Source of the DNA: Apostichopus leukothele
Taxonomy: Eukaryota > Echinodermata > Holothuroidea > Aspidochirotida > Stichopodidae
DNA: 34,618 nucleotides
Assembly (NCBI GenBank): GCA_010014835.2
Contig: JAAAKB020054855.1
Span: 1-34,618, forward strand
Direction of reading: 5' to 3'
Below, piece after piece: positions 20,601-32,600 of the stretch; position 1 is the first letter of the stretch; each line of letters begins with the position of its first letter. The notes beneath the pieces were generated by a model. That model did no database searches. It was not told the DNA's origin and saw only the letters and a program-made list of their open reading frames with translations. The position numbers were made by a program, and so were the translations under genes.

Positions 20601-23600
20601 CGCAAGCTCTTATGGATACGCGTCGGGTGTATTAGCGGTAGTCATGATGCATAAAGAAACTCTTTATAAATCTGAGCAAATCTTCTGTACTACTGCACCA
20701 ATTTACTCCTGGCTTACCTCATGAACACCCACTATCTGATCCACCAAGCCTCTCAAAATGGCCAAAGTCTAATGGTCATCAGTGTCGTCTCTTAACGAAA
20801 GTGTGCCAAAAGACTGCTGGAAGTTTGCAAGAACTTTCCTGCTGGTTCTGTCCTTCAAATCGGTTGCATTCAATAAGGTGTGGACAACCACACATTTTGT
20901 CTTATAATATGTGAGGGGATTGTAAAAGGCAGTTAAATGTGTGACATATAATTTGAATATATATGAGTGTCACTGTTGGATTGGCTGTACAATAGTACTG
21001 ATGACCTTCAACATTACTCTCTCTGGCCATTCCTCCTTCTTTGGCCATCGTCCTAATTCCTAAAGATCCGTGTCCTTCCAAATCTACAACTTGGCTATGT
21101 AAATGTCTCGTAGGCACCTTAAGTTTTCAAGTTATGTTGCATCCTGTTGGATCGCCTTCTTTCCTTGGTTAGTGACTTAGGTAAAATGCCTGGGAATTTT
21201 GTTTCTGGTTACAAGACAGTTACAGAATCAGAAGGAAACTATCGAGTGTCTCGTTTCCAGTGACACGTATCCAGTGAATAGGACGTATCCAGTGACTGGA
21301 AGTCAAGGTCAGGCTCATGTTACTTGAAGATTTATGTCAGCATATGTATATAGATGACTTGGACAAATGCTGGATCGTTGGAAAAAGTTATTCTTGGTCA
21401 GGCTCCTTCGGGTCCCATTGCAAGATTTTTATCAGTTATAGGCTAGAGTAATCAGAGTGTGTATATATAGAAGATAGGTAAGTAATGTCATTAATAAACA
21501 TAATATGTAACCTGAATGTTATCATTATATGTACCTCCTAAGTGATGGTCGGCAAAGTGGGAGGGTGGGGGAGGGGAGGGGGGAAACGGTGGATGGGTAC
21601 AACCCAAAGGAGGGTCATGAAACTTTTGGGTAGGTGGTAAGATATCTGCAGTCATCAGAAAGTTATCTACAGTTTTCGGGAACTTGCCTATGGAGATCTA
21701 TCCGAATTAAGTTATTTTTTGCAATTTTGGATTATAACATAAAGATAACAGATTATGTTTTTGGTGGCCTTTTCATTCATGTTTTTGAGTGGTTGTCTGA
21801 CTCGGCACACCAGAAATGAACTCAAAACTCAGCTTAAAGTAGGGGTTCACTTTGTGATAAGAGTTTGCCAGAGAACTGTTCTGACTGAAATACTAATATG
21901 GTCACTGTGTGTGCAAGTTGTACAGGAATGTCACCAGGGTAACCCTTAAGTCAATTTTCTGTGCCGTTTTGAACATATCATTATATTGATTGTTTGAGAT
22001 GATCAAATTTGATAATTTTAGTCGAGTACTCAAGTGTGTAGCTTACGAATAGGAAGGAGTTTGAACTTGACTTAGTTGTCATATAGAATGTCTATCTATG
22101 CTGAGAATATAAAAGATTTTGTTATCAGTTAAGAGTTTTTATGGTATAAGTGGAAATTAATACTTGATGGACTTGGATCCACTATAAACAAGACCTTTGT
22201 ATACAAGTTTGTTGATGTGATATAGACTCTTTTATCACATGTCATTGTAGTGGCATTATATGGGGCAGGGAGGGAAATGGGGAAGGGAAGAGAGATTAGT
22301 GGTAGGGGAGAGGGGATAACATCACTTATCATAATGGAGACCAGGTTTGATTTTAAAGGGTATTAGACAGGCCTCAAAATTCTGGCTATTTACTGGCTAA
22401 ATGTCAGTGGATTTTGACATTTGTATTTGAATAGTTTTCAAAAGCTACTTTCAGGTAGATTCTGATATTGAGGTGAGTTTAAGTTCGACATATTTACTTC
22501 ACTCATCAGTTACCTGTCTCCTCACAACCTCAGCATTCTCAGTCTACTGCCTCTAGAGTGAACTGGTAAACTTTTAACACTGTGCGCCCTCTTTGACCGG
22601 ACCCTCCGGCCAATGACCTCCCTTCTCATTCTACCACCCAAAGTGTTTGGAACGTGCATGTTAATTTTCCCCTGGGATTTTCTTGCAACTTTACTTATTT
22701 CGATGCAATGAAATTTTGATGATGTTAAAACAAAGAGACGACCAGATTTTCTGTTTGGACATGTCCAACCTACACATCTCTACTATAGTGTACATCCAGC
22801 CTACACATATCTCCTATAGTGTGTCCAACCTACACATCTCTCTAAAAGTGTACATCCAACCTGCACATCTCTCCTATAGTGTACATCCAGCCTACACATC
22901 TCTCATATAGTGTACATCCAGCCTACACATCTCTCATATAGTCTACATCCAACCTACACATCTCTCCTACTGTATAGTGTACATCCAACCTACACGTCTC
23001 TCCTATAGTGTGTATCCAACCTACACATCTCTCCCATAGTGTACATCCAACCTACACATCTCTCCTATAGTGTACATCCTATAGTGACATACTGTTCATT
23101 ATTATTTGCTACATTTTTTTTTCTTCAGACAATCCAATTTGCTGTTCATGCAGACAACCAAATTTGCCCTGGTACATGTATGTGGCTGTTCTTGTAAAAG
23201 AAATTGCTAAGGATTGTTAATTCAGTGACTGCAATAGTACCAAATTCCTTCAGTAAATTTGTACTGTACAGTACTCTACATAGCCAAATCACAATGTTTT
23301 TATTATCGGTGTACTACCTAACACCAGCTGTATCTATCCGGTACCCCTGACATGTAGTTTATAGTCAGTCTAAAAGCTCGAACTTGAAATGTTTACTAAA
23401 TGAATAAAGGGGTGAAAGGTACAAGGAGCTAGACAATACCCACAATCTAAACATAACAGGAGGCAGTTAAAAAGATAGGTGTGTCATATATGATCACTCT
23501 GTACATTCTTTCTAACAAAGTTGTCTGTGTCAGAACTGGCAGAGTTGAAATTCAACTTGTTTACGTGTACAGTACAGCATGATGTAGGCTATAGTCTTCC

Positions 23601-26600
23601 GGGCTGCCATTTAACAAGTTCTGAAACATTTGTGCATTTATGTAAATGATGTGTGTTTTGAAGGCGAATCGCAAGCCGGTTGCACAAGATTTCATGAAGC
23701 ATGTTGTACTCCCAACAATGAAGAAGTACTGTATCTGATATAATGATAGTCCTCATGATGATATAAAACATAATACTAATAATAATAATATGTACATAAT
23801 TTTTATATAGCGCCAAACAAACTATGAAATAATTCTCGTAGCGCTTAACAAATAATAACACCCTCCTTGGTCCTAAAATCCACAACATGAGACTGATTAT
23901 TGGTCCTAAAATCCAAAACATGAGACTGATTATTGGTAATAAAACCATCATGAAGTTCTGTAGGTAACACAGGTACCTGGGAGATTGAGAGTGAGGAGGC
24001 TGACGTAATTTGGAAGCAGTAGGATGTTATTTGATTCAATATTTCCTGGTGAGACCCAGAATGAAACCAACAAGGGAGTTCCTTTTGTGGCTTCCGGTGT
24101 ATGACACTTTATCACCGTGTGTAAATTTCCTCAAAATGCCAGCAGTTGTCTCAAAGTTTGTCAAGGGATAGTCAATAGTAGTTACTGAAGCCATTCTCCA
24201 ACCTAGCATATTTCTAGATTGATCTGCATGAGTATAATGTGGTGTATCCAGATGCAGTACTTACAGCATAAAAGTGAAAGGGGATACACTAGGGTACAGG
24301 GGTCTCAGTTGCAGTGTCCAAATGTGTCCATTTTAGGAGATTAGTGGCGGGAAGGAATTATATCAAACTTTGTATTTTCATTTAGAAGTCATTCAGACAA
24401 TCTTGCACAAACTGGTGCCTGATCTCTGACCAAAATTTTATAATGATGGCTCACATATTGTTTGCTGCTTCTTCAAGGTTTTGGACTTTTTGCGGCTAAG
24501 AGAGCTCAGTTTCTAAAAACCTTTTAAGAGAATTTTCCATATTCACATATTCTTTTTGTTAATTCATTTTGAAATGAGTGTTGAGGGATAAGGCATTGAA
24601 TCTAGAGCAACAAGTGTAGAAGTCGATGCCATATAAAATGCTTTTCTTGATTCGTCTATCATATAAATTCCGGGCGTAATGTTGACTCTGAATATTGGTA
24701 TCCAATATAACCTAGTCCCAAGTTCCCAATTTTTGCTAGTAATCTGTACAACTTCCATTGAAGCAGTATATGCCATTGTAGCTCTACCGATTTACTTTCA
24801 GCCGAATTAATTTGTACACTTATTTGTCTCTATAACACATTTATATCTTTCAATGGTAGCTCTATCAATGTACTGGTTAGTCAATGCAATGCAATCATGG
24901 CATAAAGCTATATGATACATACCATGCAGTCTTTGTTCACTGTCAATTCTCTAGAATCGTCCTCGCCCACACCAAGTAGGTGGGTCACCTAGTAGGTGGG
25001 TGGGTGGATCAGGTTAAAGGGAAATCACATGTAGCGAAGAGGGGAAGTGTTGACACCCAGCAAGATATAGTATATGTGATAAAGTGGATAAACCATTAAA
25101 CTCTGCCCTTATCTTATGTCAGCTATGTGGTCAATAAATAGTTATCCCAGGGTAACTTTGGCATTATTCAAAATGTAATGGAAATGTATACTGAAGTCTT
25201 CCATTGTATGTACTGTGGTGTGAAATGCATACATACTGTACAGTCTTCCATCGTACTGTGATGACTGTGGAGAATCTATATATGAACAATGGAAATGGTA
25301 ACATTAGTGTATTCATTTGCAGAGTTGACATAGAAAGGTGAAAAGTTAGTTCATGAAGGACTTATTTTTTTTTGGTTTCTGTCAGACAACCAAGACATTC
25401 ACCTAAATGTTCATGTCTAAATGTCTCATTTTATTTTCCATTGTAAATTATTCTTCTTCTTTCTACAACCAACTTTGCTCATTAGACAACCCTAAAAGGA
25501 GTTAAACCAGATAGTTTTTCAGGCCCAAAAGATAATTCAGTTGTCAGCTTTGATGTGTACTTATATTATATTCACTGTTCATTATTGTACAACCGGTGAT
25601 CTGATCAACCCACCACTCGCAGTATTTGCCACTATTACAGTAATATTGTAGCCCGTAAGCACACAGTTAAACAGACCTGTATGAAGTTGTGAACAATTAA
25701 ATGCTTCTTGTGATTTCATGTGTAAAGGCTGTAGAATATTGAACATTATTCCATCAGGTTTTATAGAATCAAAGTTCAACCCTGTCATTTCCATCATTTA
25801 TCTTATCAAGATTTTGTTGATTGAATATTATCATCATGTGTTAATATTGTCTTTACCTTTTACAGTCTCGAGGGCTGGTGTTTCGCCACACAGACAACAT
25901 CATGCACTGGTTCAATTCCATGGAGTTTATCGGTCTTCCCAAGGTTAGTATAAATATATATCTGGTACAGTATATATCTGTTTGCAACCCTCAAGATTTG
26001 AGGGCTAATATTTACCACCGTTAGTTACAGACCCCCGAAAGTGAAGTATTAGTGATAATAATACATCACTGGCACGCGAATATCACACGAAATGAAAGTA
26101 TTGATGTCAGATTTTGAAAGTTCAAGCCACAATGGCTTAAATATTATATGATAATTGATAGTGTGAATGAATAAAGATAATAACTAATCTTTGAAATTTA
26201 AAATCTATTTTGAGTTATTAGCCAATTTGATGAATATCACAGTCTTTTCAATCCCTGTGTGATATTGATGATAATTCATATTGAAATGAGAAATGAGATG
26301 AGAGAGTTGACAAAGAATATGAAATAGAAAAGAAAACAAAGGAGATGAAACCAAAGTGAGAATAATATTAAAATAAAGGGTATTTTGCCCTGTTTTACTC
26401 TTTTCATTTTTGTCCCCTGCATATGTGGATATTCACTAATAAAGAAGATGCACAAAATTTTGAAAACCTTAAAAAAAAGACGAAGCTCCTTTAGATACTT
26501 TGGTTGTTAGATTAAAAATGATTGTGATGTACAGGATGTCACCAGTGGCCATGGTGACAGAGTAAAGGAGAGGGGGTACTGCAGTGTTATTATGCTTTCC

Positions 26601-29600
26601 AGATTTATCACTCAAGCAAGTCTAAAAGCAAGAGTGCTATATTAGTGAGAAGACAGATGAGTTTGTTGCTTGTAAATACAGACGATGATGGTGATCAGAA
26701 TAGGCATAATATACTTCATTCTCCTCTAACCTGTCTTCATGTTACACCAAACTGTGTGTGTGTGCACTTGCTTTGTCTTCTGACTGAGGACTAGAACAAA
26801 AGAATTCCAAGTCCTTGGGATGTCATTTCAAAAGAATCCTCATAAGAATTCTATTGTTATTGGGTATTGTTTAGGTTCTAGGCTTCTTGGATTTGAACAA
26901 TGGCAAAAACAGTGGGGTCCTCAGTCTTAATGTAACGCACACCTTGTGCATGAATTTATTATCACAAGCATTTTAGATATTTCTGTATATCTCACAGGAG
27001 TAAAGAGTTCATCACCCACAGCTTTATCAGTGGTACTGTAAGCCCTATATGTTAACTGTCAGTCAAATATTTATGTATATATATATATGTCAGATTTAAA
27101 GTTACAAATTATTCTAAAAGTAATGCTAACATAGAAAATCCTTCAATACCTATAGTAAGGATCCACCACATGTTATGATCGTTTAGTCCTTTTTTGCAGA
27201 CGATCATAGCACATTTAAATCATTTGACGTTTTTATTTCTGCAGAAATGTACCAATTTTAACTAGGGTTTTGGGTCCATGATCCAATTGTGGGTTAGATG
27301 TTTGTAACCTAATATTTCCAACGTGTAAATGGTTTGGGAGATATGTTGAGGATTCTGGTGAACACAATTGGCTCTTTTTTTTTTTTTTTCTGGTAAAATG
27401 TTCTTCAGTATAATGTAAATTATCCCCTCTATTTGAATATTGGTGCAATCCTTTTCAGGAAATGGTGGTTACATTGTTTTGAAAAAGGCTTTCTCAACTT
27501 TGTTTGAAATTGGATCTGATTGTGATGGTAACCTTTTTGTGCAATGGTACCTACCTGCAAAATAAATATTTTTGTATTGTATGTTATCCAAGACACAGAG
27601 ACAAGGCTTAATTTTCCCCATCAACTCGGTGGTCTATTCCATTTCAGTAAAGCTAGCTGTGTAGAGTTGAGTGGTGAATCATTGCATCTTTGATAAGGGT
27701 CATTCCATACTAAGGGGTGGGGTCCATGAGCCTGACAGATTTGATTTCTCTGCTAAATTGCCCTTTGTATAGCCAGTAAGACTTTGTGGACAGTTATATT
27801 TTTCTAATCTTAAATGCAAGAAGGATAAGCAATGTGCTAAAACAGGTCTAACTGTATGTTATTTTACATTATGGTAGCTTAACATAAGAAAATCTTTTCA
27901 CATACGATTAAAGCTCAACTTAGATGGTTCTTACCGACAACTAATTTATATAGCGACTCATAAATGTTTTGATTATGGTTACCGATTGATGTTTGGGGGG
28001 GGGGGGTGGAGGAAGCATCTTTCATCCTACTAAAATAGGTCTGCTCCAAAGCTAAGGATTTTGTAAATCTGTTATTGTTGAGTTTTGAAATGTCACTGAG
28101 AACAGGATTAATTGCCGCAAAAATTCTCGAAAAATCTACTTGTTGGAAAAAAGAAACAAGATTATTATTTTTTTTAATTGTTTGAGAATATACAGTAATT
28201 TATGACCTAGTAGCATCATGGCTCTAGCACTACTAAAGGTGACAATAAAACATCATACAGGGATCTCAGTTCAGAACTGACTTCTTGCAAATTTCCTGCT
28301 TCAAAGTTATATCAACAGAATTTACCCATCAATTGAATATCAAGCTTGGTCAGCCAAACTGCCAATTTTAATATGCATGGAAGACAGTTGTTGGCCCTTA
28401 CATACAGTATTTATATACACACACACATAGCTGAATGTTTCAGGTAATGAACTTCTTCCTGTTATGGCTTTTAGCTATTTAAGTGCTACCCTTGTGAGAA
28501 GGTGTGAGGGAAGTCTATCCTTACTACTTTACATGATCTACATGTTTACTCTATTCTGAAGTGTTACTCTGTGACCTTGTCACCCATAACAAATGTACAC
28601 AATAGTTACACTTGAAAGTAACAAATCCATCCCCTATAGCGATTCTAGTTTGTGGTAAACAGCTTCTTTTTTTCTTTTTTTTAAATAGTGGATAACTCTT
28701 TAGTGAATCATATATATCTTTAGTCATGGTCCTTTCTTTCCTTCCTAGAGCACCATAACGTAACATTTATAACCATGGTCAAATTGTATTCTGACGTTCA
28801 AGCTGATATTAACCAAATGTCAACGCTGTCTTACAGCAGCTGCTCGAGCTTGGTCGATAATTAATAAAAAAGAACAAATTTTATGGAACTTTTTATGGAC
28901 ACATAAAGATCAGATTACAATTGATCAAGATACCGCACCTGCCTATGTAAATTTTATGTTAATGAAGGCGTCATTAACAATGTTTGGATTCGACATATTT
29001 GTCGCCCAGACACTGCCCACACCAATGTTCAACTGTGTTAACAATATGTATGCACAAAGCAAACTTTGAAAACTTCCAAAAATTCTTAAGGGTGGGGGGG
29101 GGGTTAGGGGCCTACATTAACCTCCTCCCTGCTCCGCCCCCTATCCCGATAAATGGGCAGAAGCAAATGATGCCCCAAACACAGTTTAAACTGGAAGCCC
29201 TCAAACCAAATCACTACCGTCCGGGCTGCAACTTTCTCACACTGTTATTTGTAATTATAAAAAAAAAATTGTTATTACCGCTGAAGATTCATTTACTTTG
29301 GAATGTTTGTCCTCTTTTGCGAATGATAATTTTTCGATTTTATTTGACAGATATTTTATCCAGAAACGACAGACATTTACGACAAGAAGAACATGCCCAG
29401 AATGGTGTACTGTGTACATGCTTTAAGGTTAGTTGAGTCTACTCTACATCGTTGGCCTCTAGCAGTGCTGGAAGAGTTGCTAGTATTTTGGCACCTTTAT
29501 TTTAGATGAATAATAGGATTGTTGACTCTTTGGGTATTGTGGTTGGAATGAAGAGGCATTCCAGTTGTTCAATCAACCGTAGATAAACAGAGCCTCTGTT

Positions 29601-32600
29601 AACCTGATTCAGTGGTGCACCCAAATATAGTAGAATTATTTGGCCACTTACTGTTTGCCAGGTTTTATTTTTTCTTAGAATTAAGTCACCTTCTCCTGTC
29701 CTCTTCAAAGCTTCCATTTGCTATCAGTGCCTTATCAAGTAAATGTATGATAGGAAAATTTGTTTTATTTGTTTAGCATCCCCCCCAAAAAACACAGGGG
29801 GGGGGCACCCGTTTTATGCAGGATATTCATAAATTTCTCAGATTTTCATGAATCTTTGAATAATTAATTTTGAGAAATGGATGGATGGAACAGAATAAGT
29901 TGGAGGTATTTTACCTTAGGTGAATATCATATTCCGTTTGCACGTGTCATTGTACAGATATGTATTTTTCAGAGCTGAGATTATGAAAGTTCATATGAAT
30001 GACATCATAACACTGCTTGACCTTTAGGGAACTTTGATCATGTTTATTACTTCAAACAAACCAAAGAGGAGGCAGGTCTGTCTGAAGTGAAGACTAGATT
30101 ATATTATTAATATTTATACAATGTGATACATGCATTTCTTATTTTAATAGTTGTACAGTATGATGGGAAAAAAAAAACAACTTTTGCATAATTTGTATAC
30201 TAGAAACAGAGAGTAAAAATAACTCAAATTTTAGTGAAATTTAAGAGGAAAACTCCTCCTCCTCCTCCTCCTCCTCCTCCTCCTCGCCGTCGTCGTCGTC
30301 GTTATAATATAATATATAGCTGTTTTTGGGGAGAGTCATTCACGATATGCCAACAACTCTATCATTGAAGATATTAAGAAAGAAGATGGTTGGATTTGAC
30401 CTTCCTCAAAGGAATCCATTTTCGTTAGACTGTCGGTGATGTTTACAGCTTTTACTTAAATCAACAGCCATGTTGACGACGACAATGACGCTGTTGTAAT
30501 AAAACAATCAAAAACATAAGGGACATTTCATGTGCTTGTTGTACAATGAGCTTGGTTTCGTCTGAAAGTCTAGGTTGTGATTAATGCATCAGCAGCAGTT
30601 TGAAATATCACAGCTTAGGGCTGTTAGATTTTCTTTCTTTCTTTCTTCTTTTTAGTTTTCACCCTCTTACAAACCTCAATGTCTAAGAATTTTACCCTAA
30701 GGAATTTATCAGAGCAAGTGTTATCATAACTTATAAAACCAAAATTCTTGTTAGTGTGACATATTTCAGCCATGCTGCATAGATTGTAACCTTATTCCAG
30801 TCCTCCAGTCACTAATGAGGGGATGCTGGAATTCCATCTGCAGATTGCTAGTCAGATTAGCTTCTGGCAAGTGGATGGAATTGAGCAAGGGGACAAGTGT
30901 CCCTAGTGATTTTACCTAAGGCAACAGAACATCTCTAGAACATATGATTTAGTGATAATATAGTTTTACTCATTTATTATCAATCAAAACGGTGGCCTTT
31001 CTACCCTGTGGGCAGATAATCCCATTGCATATTATGTATACTATACATATCAATGTAGAAAAAAGTGATTCCAGCAGCGGTTTTCGCTTTGTCAGTGATT
31101 ATGACTAAAAGATGTATGTATAGCTGTTTCAATATTAATATCGTATGTAAACTAAACGAGCATGAACAAGTGAAAAAAGGGAAGTTTGTATTAAAAGAGA
31201 GAATAAAAGAAGCAGAACTGAACTGACCTGCATTACTCTATGTTATGGAGTGGTGATTCCTGCTTGTCGAGCCACAAATTTGTGCTTTACAGTCCCTATA
31301 GCACTCACCAGTCTCGCCTATAGCGTCTCCTGCGTCTGATATACGATAAGAATATATCCTGGTTTACTTGTGTACGAATTAATGCTATCCTATTGTAGTT
31401 AGGGTACATGTGACTTGTAAGCTTATCTTCCTCTGCAATTACTTTTAAATCTTTTATTAAAATTTGCAGAAAGAAAATGGGAAATGTGGACCATTGATCG
31501 TAAATCACATTAGCTTCAGTCACAAGTTCTGTGATTTATTCTGTGATATAATGTCTGTTGGTGCAGCCAGGTGGTGTATTATATTCTGCAATGTCAATAG
31601 TCCTTTGGCAGGTCTTTAAACTAGTACTATTTGACAATGACACAGGACAATTCTCAAACTACAGGGACCATTGTGTACTATTTTTTTTCAGGCATTAGAG
31701 AAATTGATAGTTATAATTAGCAATGAATCGTTCTTCAATTACAGTGTAAACCATATCATTCTTATATATTGCAAATTTTTCCTTGTATTTTTGCTAACAT
31801 TATGTTTTTTTTTGCCTTTTTCATCTTTTCAGCTTGTACCTCTTCAAGCTGGGCATTGCTCCACAAATTCAAGATCTTTATGGCAAAGTGGAATTCACAG
31901 GTATATTATATCTTTACCTTCTCATGTTTTTGATTTCTTCTTTTTTTGGTATTGATTTGTCTGATCCTGTGAGGACAGTCATCGATGAATATGTAACATC
32001 ACCTTGTCAAGACTTAAGCGACACAAGAGAGGAATTGTTGATTTGACATGTCTCCCCTGTCTTGCAAATATAATGTTTTCTAGAATGGTCCACATTTCAT
32101 CTTATTTCCTCTGTGTTCTCACCAATTTACACTTAAACACCACTACAGTATCTTGCAGTAGTTTTGAGCGAGGTTCCTCTTCCTCATGTACTCTTTCGCA
32201 GAGGGTCACTTCTAACATTGCACCGAGACAAGGTATTTAAAGGTTGTGCATTCTAGTTTGTGCAAGATTTGAAAATAAAAAATTTATGGAACATTTGGTG
32301 CACTTTATAATAACTCCAAAGTTCTTGTGATAAAATAATGGAATGAATTGTTTTGCAAATCATTTGGAGACACATGAAATTAAATATTCAAGGTACCTTA
32401 TAAGTCAATATTTTATTTTAATTTTGATATGTCACAGGCCAGCAAAATAGACAATTATAAGCATTGGGCCATACTGTACCGTACAATATTCCACTTAAAA
32501 ATCAATGCGATTGTGTGGAAGACTCCTTTACATCAAATTGAAAACAGCAATTTGTTTTAGGCTTATTTACTAAACTTAAACCATTGTGTTATATTTATTC

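Larger units (their letters stand above)
17165..25865 (+). other. IQGAP intron 3
   Basis: The largest intron seen, 8.7 kb, from a GTCAGT donor to a TTTTACAG acceptor. It contains the GGGCCC-rich tandem repeat (17550-18080), a hairpin (18457-18484), the 69-base repeats (19481-19660), an antisense LINE tail (20530-20640) next to an unexplained - strand frame (20711-20962), the 31-base minisatellite (22763-23090), a further LINE tail (23775-23860) and G- and C-rich runs. No other exon recognised. Confidence 0.75.
25944..29350 (+). other. IQGAP intron 4
   Basis: GTTAGT to TTTGACAG. Holds dispersed repeat copy B (26819-26940), an A/G-rich stretch (26284-26385), T15 (27375-27389) and G12 (27995-28006) runs. 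A GC-richer segment lies at 29090-29230, where the frame 28984-29436 runs through into exon 5; I see no homology upstream of 29351. No other exon recognised. Confidence 0.7.
29428..31832 (+). other. IQGAP intron 5
   Basis: GTTAGT to CTTTTCAG. Contains a C7/G9 inverted repeat (29780-29805), a CTC/GTC microsatellite (30253-30301) and a TTTC run (30632-30650). No exon recognised; frames are short and without motifs. Confidence 0.7.

Noticed and set aside
23589-23951. 120-codon - strand frame with repeated ILGPIISLMLW units
   Set aside because: The repetition comes from the 33-base duplication, and the frame crosses a LINE tail.
28984-29436. 150-codon open frame running into IQGAP exon 5
   Set aside because: Only the part from 29351 has IQGAP homology, and a good acceptor lies exactly there; the upstream part includes a G-run and A-run and is intronic.
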